A stretch of 64,000 bases of DNA from Hemileia vastatrix (GCA_030280995.1 JASXTE010000005.1:23814001-23878000); one strand, 5' to 3'; shown: positions 22,238 to 34,826, counted from the stretch's first letter. The notes: generated from the sequence alone by a model not told the origin. A program made the numbers and translations.

Positions 22238-22935
22238 AAATAAAGATCATTTTACAGACTTCAATGGACTAAGTGGAGGAATGGACAAGTGAACTTGGGA
22301 AAGAGACTAAAGAGGGACAAAAGACCAATGTAGGACAAAAATATAGTTTACCCAATGGATTGAAATATAGATTAGATTATAGACTTAAATGAACTAAGTA
22401 GAAGAATGGACAAGTAGACTCAGGAAAGGGGCTGAAGAGGGACAAGGGACAGATGAAGGACAAAAAGACTTCAATGAAAGAAAAATATACAAGGTTAATA
22501 AATAAATAATAAGAGGAGTAAAAGTGGATTCCATTTCCGTAGAGTAGAAAATGTAATAGTTTAACTGATATATTGAAATAAAGATTATTTTATAGGCTTT
22601 AATGGACTAAGTGTGAGAATGGAAAAGTGGACTTGTGCAAGAGACTGAAAAGACTTATATGAAAAAAAATATCCAAGTTCAACAAATAAATAATAAGAGC
22701 AGTAAAAGTAGATATCATTCATGTAGAAGAGAACATGTACCAGCTTATCTAATATATTGAAATGAAGATTATTTTATAGACTTAAATGAGCTAAGAAGAA
22801 GAATGCACAAATGAACTTGGGCAACGGACTGAAGAGGGGCAAGGGACTGATGAAGAAAAAAAATACTTTGATAAAAGAAAAATATATGAGGCTAGAAAAT
22901 AAATAATAAGAGGAGTGAAAGTGGATGATAAACTG
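22238..22935. repeat. Four imperfect tandem repeats, about 125-210 bp each
   Basis: Units start near 22238, 22364, 22574 and 22761 with AAATA.AGAT.ATTTTA.AG, then ACTTAAATG.ACTAAG and AGAATGGACAAGTG.ACT, then GGGACAAGGGA.TGATG. The longer units end with AATAAATAATAAGAGGAGTA. Purine-rich on + and without an open frame. Confidence 0.75.
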
Positions 22936-23045
22936 TGAAAGTTCCATCAAAAATATGTAGGAATTCTCTATAATTAACACAGTATTAAACCAAATAGAAA
23001 TTTGCATTACTAGGTAAATAAGGAAAAAAATTTATATAAATCAGT

Positions 23046-23243
23046 AGTGGGTATCAAAGCTAAATACTTGTGATTATTTAAAAATAATTTCACAACACAA
23101 AAAGGAAGTCACAAACTTGAAATTAATTCTCAGTAAAAAGGAGTTTTTAGGGTACAGTATTCCATATATTGAAAATAATCATGGTTGTTTTGATATAAAA
23201 ATAGTTATTTTTAAATGGAATATTTCTAACTTTGATACCCCTT
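23046..23243. mobile_element. Harbinger-type MITE (copy 2)
   Basis: 198 bp, the same family as 12830-13028 in inverse orientation: left end AGTGGGTATCAAAGCTA, right end TTTCTAACTTTGATACCCC. Flanks AGT (23043-23045) and AAT (23244-23246). The inner block with ACAACACAAAAAGGAAGTCA matches the complement of copy 1. Confidence 0.8.
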
Positions 23244-23249
23244 AATAGG

Positions 23250-24072
23250 TAGATTTTAATTAAACATTGATAATGAGTAAAAATTCAAAATTATAAGGTT
23301 TAAATAAATATTCAGTTTAATAATATTTAATATTATATTAATGGTCATTAATGGTCAAATATTACAGACAACATAAAAATAGTAAAAATAATATTTTGAA
23401 GTATTATGATATTTCATTAGTATTAAAAAAGACTGTAATATTTTTTATAAAATACAATATAACTTTGAATGATTCAATGGTAGTGAAGAATTTGGAATAT
23501 AGTTCCAAAATTCTCCTCCTTATATATAATAAAAAACAGAACCCATTGACCCAAAAAAATAGAAATAAAGCATACCAAAAGAATCAGAAAAAGTTCCTAT
23601 TTTAGCTAAAAAAAGAACCATCATTCATACCATGAAAATATAATATAAGAACCAAAAATAGTAAATTAAAAAGGAGCCAAATGAAATTACCCAAGAAATG
23701 AATGAAATATTTTATCAAGGAAACAAAGAAATTAAGAAAGAAATAAGAAATAATGCAGGAAATAATTAAGTAATTAAGGAAGCAAAATATTTTTTAAAGG
23801 GAACAATTTTAAAATCCAAAAACCAATCTTAAAACTCCAAAGCTCAAAAACTAACCTGAAAAACAGTGAAGAACACGAATAGAGGTAATAAAATCACTCA
23901 TCTTAAGTGTCAAAAAGAGAAAATATACAAGAGTAAGTCACATATTAAATTACACATATTCTCTTCAAGCAGAAGTGAAAATAGTATTCTCTTTGAATCA
24001 CATTTACATGAAATTTATTATAATATCCAAGTTATGTTTTTTATTATCAGTGTGTTACAGTGAGACTCTTAC
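23250..24072. other. A-rich spacer
   Basis: No gene recognised; AATTAAGGAA-type short repeats around 23680-23790. Confidence 0.5.
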
Positions 24073-24181
24073 ACAGGGGAAAAAATAGCAACCAGACATT
24101 GGATTCAGTTCACATACTGAATTGAATCAATTCAGTATGTGAACTGAACCCAACATCTGGTTTCCAATTTTTAACCCCTGT
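24073..24181. mobile_element. Foldback element, 109 bp
   Basis: Near-perfect hairpin: ACAGGGG, AACCAGAC, TTGG and TTCAGTTCACATACTGAATTG on the left arm, with the complements at matching distance on the right and only about 4 nt at the centre. Ends ACAGGGG/CCCCTGT. No target duplication is obvious. Confidence 0.7.
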
Positions 24182-24684
24182 TTTATTTATAGCTTATTTG
24201 TTACTTTATAGATACAGATATCGTTTATTAAAATATCCTCATAAAAATTACTTTGAAAAAAAAAATAAAGGTACAAAAACAAAAAAGTAATTTACATCTG
24301 AATAAAATCTAAAATAAGTGATTTAATAGCTATTAAAAATATCATTTTGCCTGATATTTGTCAGCCAGTAAAAAGGTGGCTACAGCTAGCCTTCCAAAAA
24401 TTACAAGTGACAATTAATGGCTGCAACTTATAGGAATCTGTCAGTGTATGCTAGTATTTGAGTAGGATTTAATGATAAATATTAATGATCCTACTAATTA
24501 TTATTAAATGATTTATAGATTAAACCTCAGGGGAAGACTAATAAAATTGTTATGACCAATATTAACTCACAATATTTGGATTGGTGTGGACTAGTGGTGG
24601 AAAATAGGCTAATAAAATATAGTTATAGCTAATATAAAGATAATATCAATTTATAAGGGCCTTTAAATATATTTGTATATTATT

Positions 24685-24901
24685 CAAAACACAATATGGG
24701 GAAAGGACTTTCTAGCAAGTCCACAACCTTGGACCCAAACTCACCACAGATTGAACACACATTGAGCTATTGATAAAGGAACCATACAATCAGAGATGAA
24801 CACCACTCAGTAGAACAGTTTTAGGTGGGCGTTCAAGTAGAGTTCAGTCTGAGTTCAGGTTGAGGACTTGCTAGAAAGTCCACCCCCTATATTTTGTAGT
24901 G
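24685..24901. mobile_element. CACTA-like MITE (copy 2), nested in LTR
   Basis: 217 bp, clearly the same family as 17634-17850 with about 85-90% identity by eye. Flanked by ATT (24682-24684 and 24902-24904). The other LTR lacks it, so it is a true insertion whose empty site is visible near 44160. Confidence 0.85.
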
Positions 24902-25670
24902 ATTATAATTGTTAAATAATGTTTACTTGATGTGTAGTAAGTAAGATATTTCTAATAAACTGTCAAATCCTCCCTTTTACCCAAATCCACTGGAGTGCAC
25001 AGACCTTTAATTCAGATATTGTCACTGCTATCCCTGGAAATCACAGAACTATGAGGGCTGACCACCTACCCATGGAGTCTACTTCAAGCAGTTTCAAAAC
25101 CCAGACTTCCAGTAAGGACCCTGCATTGCAATTAATGATATCATACACCCATACCATAAATAGAGAAATCAGATAAAAGAAGATACCATAAAGAAAAAGC
25201 TAAAATAACTCATCCAAAGAGAATAAGATAAAACCCAAAGCATATAAATGAATCAAATCAGCTTTCAAAGCCCCCAATAACATCCACAAGCATCCATATT
25301 AACCCAGTAATCATATCTCAACCCATAAATCCATGAAAATACATTAAAGGAAGAAGATTAAGCTGTCCAAACTGGATATATGTGCTTGGAAAAGGTGTAT
25401 ATGATTATGTAGGCATGGTGAGTCCATTAAATATGTCCATATGACCTCAAATAAGCAGAAAATTAAAGCTTATAGGCTATATAGAGGATTAAACCTGGAT
25501 ATAGGTCTATATATACATAATATAACTGCATATTTCACTGAATATGATGGTTATGCATACAAACAAGCTATGTATGTCTATAATTACTTAAAATCACTAA
25601 AGATAAGTTTATTATGACTATATAAGCACCTTAATAAGTGTTATGGGGCTATGGATAAGCTATTTAAACT

Positions 25671-25930
25671 ACACCACAAGAGAATCAATGACATTTTGTG
25701 CTTTTTGTCACCCAATCATTTGACCTGTCAGTCAAGAGATCTATCATTTATTGGCTTAAGAAATTTCAAAAAACTTTTATTTATGGAAAAAACTGTTGAT
25801 TTTCACCTGTTTTAGGAAAAATAAAAGTTTTTTAAAATGTATCAAGCCAATAAATGATAGATTTCTTGAATGACAGGTCAAACAATCAGGTAGCAAAATA
25901 CACAAAACATCATTGATTCTCTAGTGGTGT
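25671..25930. mobile_element. Foldback MITE nested in LTR
   Basis: 260 bp with long inverted arms: ACACCA(C)AAGAGAATCAATGA, then GTCA, TCAAG.ATCTATCATTTATTGG and its complement. The other LTR reads straight through at this point (TTTAAACGTTTATAAGTC at about 44917), which proves insertion. A half copy lies at 6488. Confidence 0.8.
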
Positions 25931-26110
25931 TCCATAAGTCATTTAATAGTGTAATAAATATATATATAAGCATAATACCCATATATATAAGCATAATACC
26001 CATATATATAAGTATTATAACCATAATATTAACCATTAAGCTTATTTCAATTAAGGTTATCTTACTTTAAACATAAGAAATACTCAGTCCTGGGGATACC
26101 TAGGCTGACA

Positions 26111-26204
26111 CTCCCTCACCCAAATAAAAAAATAAAAAATGGTAAGATATTTTAATTAATATGTAAGGAGTGGATAGAAAAAATCTTTTAAACATTTCTA
26201 TTTT
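26111..26204. other. Gypsy 3' untranslated end
   Basis: Between the polypurine tract and Harbinger G; AT-rich. Confidence 0.5.
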
Positions 26205-26471
26205 AGCAGGTTTCAGTTCTAGGAAATCTGCACTTATTTAAGTGTGAATTTCCAAAATACACTAGCCCCAAAACTGGTGGATTTCAAAATGAAATAAGTC
26301 ACTTACTTCACTCAAATAAGCACTTTCTCAACTAAAAGTTCTGAATTCAACATAACCTCCCATTTCACTGATTTTTCAGCATCATCCCATTCATACACAG
26401 CACTACACAGCATAACACTTCATAACTAAAAACATTTTACATCATTTACATCTTTATACTGTATAAGAGTC

Positions 26472-26700
26472 ATGCCTTCCTCACTCTCAAATCATTGTAA
26501 GCTACATCAAGCAATGAATTTCAGAGCTCTTGATCTCCTCTTGGACTCTGATTGTGAATCTGATTCTAATTTTGAAGAAGATTTTTTTTTATCAAAAGTG
26601 TCCTGGAAATTTTACCTTCTTACAAGACAGCCTCAAGTACTTCATACCTCAAGTACACCATTAAAACACTTCTATACATATATGTAACCAGTTTTAGACA
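26472..26700 (+). pseudogene. Harbinger transposase N-terminal fragment (copy G)
   Basis: MPSSLSNHCKLHQAMNFRAL matches the start of the copy A transposase, followed by an acidic run and LTRQPQVLHT. It breaks off after about 75 codons; the catalytic region is deleted. Confidence 0.8.
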
Positions 26701-27900
26701 GTTTTTCAGGACTTCACAGGAACTTTTCCTTAGAATGAATATTCTTATTTGCATATTGACTTTGATTTTGAATTTTCTGCTATAGTCTCTTTTTTTCAAG
26801 TCTCTTTGTTTTCCTTCTTCATCTTGACATGAAATTGCATACTTTCTGCAATTGCATAATATTTCAGTCATTCTTTTTTTTCTTTCATCACTTATATCCA
26901 TTTCCTCCTCTCCTATTTCATCACTCAAATAATTTTAAGTCAATTTTTTTCTCAACTCATCTCTCCAGGTAATTCATTTTTTTGTTTTTACTTATATATT
27001 GGCTAATTAATTTTTTTTTTTTTGTATCTAAATTTTTTAGTAAGTGTTTATTTTTTGATTTTAAAGGTAAAATTAACCTTTTTCCTTCTCTCCCTCTTTT
27101 CTTTCTTTTTTTAGCTTCATCATCCTACTCTTCAACCCTACTTGGCTTTGTCATTATTCCCCCTTTCTCCTATTTCACTTTTTTTTGTTTCCATGTCATT
27201 GAAACACATATATTGCACATTCTTTAAGAATTTAACTTGCTCCATATTCTATTTCCCCCAAATTCTAACTTCAATCTTTCCCACTCTATTTTTCCTACCT
27301 TTCAATCAAGTTAAGTTTCATCTCATTTTTTTCATGTCTATATAATATCTCATTCTTTCTATAAAAATTTAATACTTAAATATATGTAGGACTCATATCT
27401 GGATAAGAGTGGACTTATTCAACTCTTCATGTTGTAATTTTTGTTATCACTTTTCAAGTTTTTGCAAAATTTTGAGAATCAGACTTGGAATTAGGGTTAG
27501 TTTTATTTGAATCTAATGCCCTTTTATTTGAAGATTCTCCTGAAGGCTATCTTCTATTTCCCACAAACAGATTTCAATTTGCTTCAGTGGTTGCTGAGAT
27601 ATTGACCTTTAAAGTTGAGCCTTTTTCTCCCAAGCTCACATGTATTTATTTCATAATACATAACATAATGTTATATCATGCATTTATCCTTCCAGATTCC
27701 TCAAACTACCTTTCTCTTTACTTATTATTCTGCCCTCAAATCAAGGTGTTTTTTTCTTTTTCTTACCATTTTCATGTGTCTAACCCTTCACCCATTTTTG
27801 CATCACTTATCAAATCACTCAAAAGTTAGTCCATTAAATCAACAAGGTAAAAAAAGAAAGTAAAATTAATAAATTTACAAACCTTTAGGTAGATAAAAAA
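26700..27900. other. Deleted transposase/dioxygenase spacer of copy G
   Basis: Contains the conserved donor CTCCAGGTAATTC (about 26967) and acceptor AAAGGTAAAATTAACC (about 27064), a C/T-rich stretch, and a 140-bp block (27480-27620) that recurs twice in copy C (38187-38500). Its frames are low-complexity. Confidence 0.6.
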
Positions 27901-28370
27901 AGTTTGGGGATTTGTAAAGTCAGTGAATATTTTTTTTTATTTTATAATTTTTTAATAAATAAATCTGATATTTCAATTTACTAAACTAAAGTATTGAGCC
28001 AAAGACCTTGTGTTCTATAAAAGATAATCATGATAAAATTAAATTGTTTTATGAGGTTCATCTCACCTATACCTGTGGAAAGTCCCAAACTTAGTTTCTA
28101 GAATTGTTCCACATTTTGGCTTGAGGAATTTTCATTACTCTAAAACTAGTGAATTTGACTTATCTTATTTATTTATTTATTAATTTATGGAATTATTCTA
28201 AATTTTGGTGATTTTCAACCCTTTTTTCAATAAAATTCAGGGGATAGTGCTGTCAAATTTTCAAATATGACATGGAAGATTGATGACTTAAAAAATATCT
28301 TGATACACACCCTTTGCTTCAATGAAATGCAGGGGAGGGCATTGACAAATTTTTCAAACAGATATAGGGT
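27885..28370. repeat. Dioxygenase 3' end and hairpin repeats (copy G)
   Basis: The last codons of the Tet-like gene (AAAAAAGTTTGGGGATTTGTAA region) and the spacer modules with AATAAAATTCAGGGGATAGTG and ATGAAATGCAGGGGAGGGCATT. Confidence 0.6.
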
Positions 28371-28559
28371 TTTTTTGACTTAGCTTTAATTATAGATGCA
28401 AATTGGTGGTGAGGTAATAAAATTATGTTGATGATGAGGTTTTTTACACAGGTGTCAGTACCATTTTACCATCTGAAATAACAAAAGTGGGATATTTTAG
28501 AGTCTGCTAAGGATAAATGGTGTTATCAGAATCTCATGATATAGCGTTTTTTGATAAGA

Positions 28560-28800
28560 TTAAAAGTAACTATTATATTGGGAGCCAAAATGAATATCCA
28601 TTTCTTCATAGAGAAAACACATGACATTGAGCTTTTTGACAACAGTAGTAATTGAATTCTCCAAATCATAATCATCAATACCAAATCTAGTGGAAGTGGA
28701 AGCAAAATAAGGCTTTTTATATTTTGATTGATAGCTTTTGGACCTCTCCTTCATTTACTTGGGATTGATTTTTATTCTCCCTTTTTTTTCTTTTTTACTT
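28560..28800 (-). pseudogene. SANT-like gene fragment (copy G)
   Basis: MKERSKSYQSKYKKPYFAST and FGIDDYDLE, KKLNVMCFLYEEMD match the middle of the copy A SANT gene. Flanking parts are lost or shifted. Confidence 0.8.
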
Positions 28801-29214
28801 CATTTGATATCAACAAAAAGTAATTGACCTTTGATGAAGGTCAACATCTGATTTGAAAGGTTGAAAACATTAAAAAAGAAGGAAACAAACATGATTGGTT
28901 AAAATTTCACAATGAAATGTTTCAAATCTAAGTGAGGGGTTTGTGCCAAGGATTGATGAGAGGATTGAGGTCTGAGTGTCACATGTGACAGGGATGGGGT
29001 GGGCAAGGAAGTGACAATGTGGCCAACATGTGGTTGTGAAAAACAATTGAGAAAAAAGTGCCAATTTGAGGTTTTAACTGACACCCATTTTTATAGTAAG
29101 TAAATTTTTTGAAAAATTCAAATGCTGATTTAGTTTGAAATTTGCACTTAAGTTAAGTGCAGATTTTCCAGAACCGACACCATCTATTACATATACTGTA
29201 TTTTACAGTATTAT

Positions 29215-29660
29215 TTGGGTTTAAATTTTTTCAAGAGTTTTTTAAGATCAGAGATTTCAATTTCAGGAATCCACTGGTCATATTCACTTGATTTATTTTT
29301 AAAACTTAATTTATACTCAACTCCCTTTTCTTTAGTAAGGTGTCTCTTTTTAAGTATCTTTTCAATTATTTCTTCAGGTTGCTGTTTATGTCTTCCTGAT
29401 CTCCTTTGAAATAGAGAAGTATCATTAGAATGGTGTGGTTTTATAAAAGAATTAGGAAATTCTGTATTTTTTTATCATATGGTGCATATAAGATAACTTT
29501 AACAGTGTTGTTACCAACCATCTTTTCTACTAAAAATGGTCCAATGAATGGATCTTTCAATCTAAAATTACCATTTAAATTGAAATTTAGTGTAGAAATA
29601 AGGAGTCCATCACCCTCTTTGGACATTTTATCTTTATGGGCTTTATCTCATCTTTTCTTC
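29215..29660 (-). pseudogene. Gypsy integrase C-terminus and chromodomain-like tail
   Basis: Minus strand: a GPFLVEKMVGNNTVKVILYA-type integrase C-terminal barrel, then YKLSFKNKSSEYDQWIPEIE and a final KKLLKKF (29215-29330). The aromatic and acidic spacing (Y-x-L-x-F...W-x-P-E) is that of the truncated chromodomain of fungal chromoviruses, which steers integration toward silent chromatin. Stops between segments. Confidence 0.65.
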
Positions 29661-30690
29661 TCATACTCAAATGCCTTATTAATACATTTTTGAGCATGAT
29701 TTAAGCATAGTTGTTGCATTTGGAAAAAAGACTTTGTACCAGGATAGATATAAAATCTTGGTAATTTATTAATAGTTTTAGAAGGGTTATTAGGTACATA
29801 ACCCAATTATAACTCGAATGGCTTTTTTCCAGTGACAGAATGTACTGTACTATTGTATGCAAATTCTAAACCAGGGATAAGGGTTACCCAATCATGAGTA
29901 AATTTGTCATTTTGTTTAAAGTCAAGACCAAAAGCACAATATCTTCTTATCATATCTTTTTAAGTTTTTATCATTCTTTCTTCCAGCCCATCAGTTGGTA
30001 GATGGTGTTCTGTAAAAAGTTTTATTTTACAACCTGAAACATCTTTAAGTGATGTCCACAACTCAGAAGGATATTTTGGGTCTCTGTCTGAAACTATTTC
30101 TTTGGGGAAACCTACTATATTTAACATTTGGGTCCACCATAAAAAAGCCAAGTCCTTTGCAGAAGCCTCTTTGTGGGTAGGAATAAATTTACACATTTTT
30201 GTAAACCTATTTACAATTACCCAGCGGGAGTTATAACTCTTAATTTCTGCTATTAGAAAGCCTGTTAAAAAGTCCATTTTTACTATTTCCCATCGATCTT
30301 TTGGTTGCTCAATTTTTTGTAACAAACAAGCTCTTTTTACCATCAATCTTTTAGATTCTTGACAAGAATCACATGTCTCAACATATTTTTAAACATCATC
30401 AGACATGTTAATCTACCATGCTGTATTTTTTACTCTGGTTAATTTTTTATGGAAGTCAAAACAAGCTGCTAATATATCATCATGACATATACTTAACATT
30501 AACTCCTTCATTGAAGGAGGAATTAAAATTACATTACTTAGTCTTTTTCTATAATATATAATACAATCCTCAATGAAAAATTTACCTTTCTCTAATGCTT
30601 CTCTATATTTCAGTGGAAATGTTTTTATTAAAACACTCAATGAAGAATTAGATGAATCATTCAATATTGTAGTAAGTTTACTCAAGTTGG
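29660..30690 (-). pseudogene. Gypsy integrase remnant
   Basis: Zinc-binding region reduced to CHDD...FDFHKK and YVETCDSCQESK. The catalytic core has Asp in VKMDFLTGF, Asp in IVSDRDPKYPS (then ELWTSLKDVSG) and Glu in DGLEERMIKT, a full D-D-E. GLEFAYNSTVHSVTGKKPFEL follows. Several stops (for example after RVKNTAW and after RMIKT). Confidence 0.85.
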
Positions 30691-30718
30691 GATCTGAAGC
30701 ATAATTATCAAGAACTGA

Positions 30719-31290
30719 TTACATAAATTCATCCTCAAGATCTACAATATAAATGCAATAGATGTTAATAATCTCTATTTCAGGAACATAAGCTGGATTA
30801 TCATCATTATTAGGTAAAAGTAACCTAGATAACAGATCTACATTAGAGTGTAAAGTTCCTGCTCTATGTGTAATATTCATCAGTCCTCTGTACTCTTGTA
30901 CAGCTAATTTACATTTAAACACATGCCTATTAGGAATCTTCATATTAAAGAGTTACTTAACTGCACTGCAGTCAGTTATCAACTCAAATTTTTGGTCCTC
31001 AAGGTAATAATGCAGCTTCTCAAGAGCCCATACTACTTCCAAGAATCAAGTTGAGTAGCACCATATTTCAATACACTACATCTTAGAGTATGTGAAATAT
31101 AGCAAATTAATACTTCTGACATTTTTCCTTCAATAAGTTGTTTTTGATGCAAAGAAGCACCCAAACCAATAAAACTTGCATCAGTATACAAGACAAAAGG
31201 TAGTTGGAAATCTGGTAATCTCAAGATGGGAGCTTCCATCAAACTCTCTTTCAACTTATCAAAAGCCTGTTGTCTTTCATTGTTCAAAGT
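30719..31290 (-). pseudogene. Gypsy RNase H remnant
   Basis: FDKLKESLMEAPILRLPDF, FVLYTDASFIGLGASLHQK (first acidic residue of RNase H), YISHTL, then a broken block with HVFKCKLAVQEYRGLMNITH and the NVDLLSR motif. Frameshifts near 31030 and 30950. Confidence 0.85.
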
Positions 31291-31399
31291 GAAAGCTTCT
31301 TATTTCCTTATCAGTGTGGTCAATTGTTCAGAAATTAATTGGTAGTTCTTTATATATTTTCTATAATAAGCACTTATACCAAGAAAAGATTGTACATCC

Positions 31400-32070
31400 T
31401 TAACCATTTTAGTAGTTCAAATATTCTTTATTGCAGCAACTTTGCTTTGGTCAATACATATTTTTAAGCCAGATACAATATGAACATGCACCTTTAAAGA
31501 CTCAAACCCAAATTTACAATTTTTCAATGCAAGGGTCATTTTTATTTCATCCATTTTCTGAAATACCTTCTTCAAATTGAGTAATTGCTCATCATATTTC
31601 TTAGAAAGCACTATTATGTCATCAATGTATACCATTAACCACCCTTCAATCATTTCATTATGGAATTTTATATCCATTAACTTCTAAAATACTGAAGAAG
31701 AATATTTTTTGATTAAATGGAATCCTGACATATTTATAAATTCCTAGGTGTTTTATTTTCAATAAAAATTTCTGTGTTTTCTTTTCAACATAAATTTGAT
31801 TATATCCTTAATTTCCATCTAAAAAACTTATATACTTAGCCAATTTCAGGGTAGCATGTATAGAGGCAATCCTTTGCAAGGGGTAAATATCATCTACTGT
31901 AAATGTATATAATGATCTATAGTTAACACACAGTCTTGCCTTTTCTTTTTCATAAGAAATAGGCACTGGTGATATCACACAATATTTTGGTTTAGTTTCT
32001 ACCTTTTCAATAATGTTCATTTTTAACAAAATCTTAATATTATCCTCTATGTCTTTCCTCTTCATTGTTG
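31400..32070 (-). pseudogene. Gypsy reverse transcriptase remnant
   Basis: IIEKVETKPKYCVISPVPIS, ARLCVNYRSLY, VDDIYPLQRI, FLDGNxGYNQI and GWLMVYIDDIIVLSKKYDEQ. YIDD is the polymerase active-site box. Stops and frameshifts around 31680-31800. Confidence 0.88.
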
Positions 32071-32083
32071 AAGAGGGGTATGG

Positions 32084-33060
32084 TTACTTTTTAAGACTAG
32101 CAGGAATTTTATCCACTTCACAGGTCAAACTAATTTTCATCTCATTATCTTTCATAAGGCCAAGCTCATTGTTCCCATGTGCAAAAGCCATTGGAAATGC
32201 CTTAACTAAGTCCAAAATATTTGTCTTCTCAGATTCACCTATCTGAGTTCCAAATGATGCTTTTGAAATTTTTGTTTCTAGAATTTCCATCTCACTGGTT
32301 TCTCTTCCTTTGCAAGAAATATCTATTACTGACTTAATGTTCAAGACTTTCTTAAAAGAATTTACTTTAAGTTTTTTTTTACCATTCATGCCAATGGTAA
32401 AATTATTATTAGCAGGGTCTAATTTTACACCAAAATTTTTCAGAATGTCATTACCAATGATAAAACAGCTACTAAAATTAGTATTATCCAGTACCACAAA
32501 GTCACAAGTTACTCTAACATTATCATGTTGAAGTTAAATGAAAACAGAAGCTTTGTATTTACCAATGGGGTGTAGTACTGATCAAAGCCCTCTCCAATAT
32601 TTACTTTGAAGGGGTGAAGCTTTAGCTTATAATCACCATTAATTTTCTATACTTTATGTGCAGAAACAACAGAACCAGAAGCTCTTGTATTCAATACTAT
32701 ATTTACAGTTTCTCCAGAAATTATTGTTGGAACTGTGATAGGTGACATTCTTAAATTATCAGCTTGTATATCTTTAATGATTTCAGCATCTTCAAAGTTC
32801 ATTAATGATAAATTTGAGTCCATACTAAATATTGGATTTTCAAAGCTTAAAGAATCATTTTTCAACATACAGACCTCATTTTCATCACTATATGAGATAT
32901 TACTGTCACAATAATTTGAATCTTAACTTATTTCAGTTTCATTTTCATATTATTGCTGATTTACAACAATATTTATATTTTTCTCACATTTGTGACATTA
33001 AACCAAAGGCTTATTACACTTATAACAAGTATTTGTCTCATACTTTTTATGTACTAAAGG
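32084..33060 (-). pseudogene. Gypsy zinc knuckle and protease region
   Basis: CYKCNKPLV then CHKC (about 32985-33030) is a nucleic-acid-binding Cys cluster. VNIVLNTRASGSVVSAHKV at about 32647-32710 is a retropepsin site in which the catalytic DTG has become NTR, so the protease is dead. The following 137-residue block (32084-32497) links protease and RT. Confidence 0.7.
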
Positions 33061-33149
33061 TGCATTAGGTTTTTTCTGCTTTTCTTGGAGTGCTTTTAAA
33101 TTCTCAATTTTCACAGGCTCGTTATTTTGTTTATAAGTGGTTTACCTTT

Positions 33150-34606
33150 CTTAATACTTATGGTTTAATAGTATTTCATTAAAAATATTAATAAATTCAG
33201 AGTACTCATGTACCATTATTTCTCTAGCTACAACAATGTCTCTGACAGATATGGGTAATTTATATATTATTTTAACTTTCCATAAGTTAAAATCTATATT
33301 TGGATCAATAGCTTTTAATATTTTATTTAAATTCATTAAAAATACCATAGGTTTGTCACCATTCAACAGATTATACCTTGTTTTCTCATATAATCTTTTC
33401 TGAGTTATTCTGAATTCAGAACCTCCAAATTGTTTTTCAATTAGTTGTTTATATTCAGCCCAAGAGTAATTTTTACCCTCACTTAATACAGCTTCAAACC
33501 ATAATAAAGCAACATCCCTAAATAATGAAATTAGTTTTGATGTTATTTCTTCATCTGGTAACTTATATGAGAATTTTAAATTTTCAATTCTTTGAATAAA
33601 ATGTTGCCAATAATAGCTGGAATCCCCATCATAGGTTGTGTACTGATCAATTTTTGGCTAATTCTTCTGATTGGATTTAGTTTCACTAATCCTGGGCAAA
33701 TTCAATAACTCATTTACTTTAGATAAATGGTGTTTTATTTCCTCTTTTACTGATTTGTGACTCACATTTGTTCTTTCAGACTTGGAACTTCCACAAGATA
33801 TTTTTATATTTGGTGGAAATGGGAATGATTGAGATTCATTTTTTCAAATGAAAGGATTATTATTATACTGTTTATACTTATGATTATCCTGATTCATTAG
33901 TAGATTGGAATTTTCAATCTCAACCTTAGTTAGTCTTTGTAACAAATCAGAGACAATTTCATTTGTTTGTGAAAAAGATAACTTTGCTCTTGATTCATAT
34001 GTGGATAAATGTGCTTCATAAAATTTATCTAACTCACTGAATTTTTTTGGAATTTCACTATATTTATTACTTAAAGAATAATATTTAAGAGTTAGAGCCA
34101 AGTGTTCTTTCTCTAATTCTTTGTTCCTTGATCTAGTTGAGAAATATTCAATTTTAAGGAAAAAATAGTTTCACTTATGAGGTTCATTGCCTGTTCCTCA
34201 CACTCAGTCATTATACTCCATCATGCTGAAACAATTCTATGGACAGTTGGATTTTAATTAAAATACTCAAAATCTTCCTTTTCACATTCTTCACTATTTA
34301 GTGAAGCTCTCAACTCACTGATAAGTGGTGGCAACTGAGGGTCAACTGTATTATTATTATAAATATTACTATTTTTATTGACAAAATATAAATCAGTTGT
34401 ATCTACATCAAAGCCCAATTGTCTCAAGTCCTGCTCAATCATCTTAACAGATTTCACATCAATTAAATTACCTGCCTTGTAATATTCAGTATTATGTGAA
34501 ATCTTATAAGGTAATTTATTTACCAAGGAATATGAACAAGCCCTGTCTTTTGAAGCTGGAAGTGGTCTGATGAGGGGCTGTGTCAGCCAGGCTGTCTCAG
34601 GAGCCC
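33150..34606 (-). pseudogene. Gypsy gag remnant
   Basis: Starts inside WAPETAWLTQPLIRPLPASK (34606), then a 90-residue acidic segment and a coiled-coil-like stretch (33844-34101). The capsid-like core follows: YDGDSSYYWQHFIQRIENLK, DVALLWFEAVL, SWAEYKQLIEKQFG and YNLLNGDKPMVFLMNLNKIL, the usual Retrotrans_gag order. Multiple stops. Confidence 0.75.
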
Positions 34607-34826
34607 AGTAAAATGTATAATATTTTATTTGAGGGAATAAAGTGATGTTTTTTATGCATTTAAAATAATATTTTATTACATAATAAAATTATATAAACAT
34701 TTTATTAAAATATGTAAAATAAGTATTATATTAATTTTATTATTTAAATAAATTATTTATAAAGTTACATCAAACATAATATATATCATATTCTATAAAT
34801 CACGGCATAGTTATTATGTATTTAAT
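34607..34826. other. AT-rich spacer left of Harbinger C
   Basis: Almost pure A/T between gag and the transposon end; nothing recognised. Confidence 0.5.

Larger units (their letters stand above)
24439..26110 (-). repeat. Downstream (3') LTR of Gypsy element
   Basis: 1672 bp, matching the LTR at 43914-45065 over its length once two nested MITEs (24685-24901 and 25671-25930) are removed. It starts TGTCAGTGTATGCTAG and ends CTGACA. The CTCCCTCACCC beside it is the polypurine tract in minus orientation. Confidence 0.85.
26205..29185 (+). mobile_element. Harbinger copy G, internally deleted
   Basis: Left end AGCAGGTTTCAGTTCT and right end CCAGAACCGACACCATCT are degenerate family-A TIRs; the subterminal motif TGCACTTATTTAAGTG survives. 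Inside are the transposase N-terminus (+), the intron region, a C/T-rich block that resembles copy C rather than A, the 3' end of the dioxygenase gene, intergenic hairpins, and a piece of the SANT gene (-). About half of the full length is missing. Flanks TTT and ATT. Confidence 0.8.

Noticed and set aside
26982..27863. Several hydrophobic frames in Harbinger copy G
   Set aside because: They lie in the spacer and duplicated leader region, with no conservation of reading frame against copy C.
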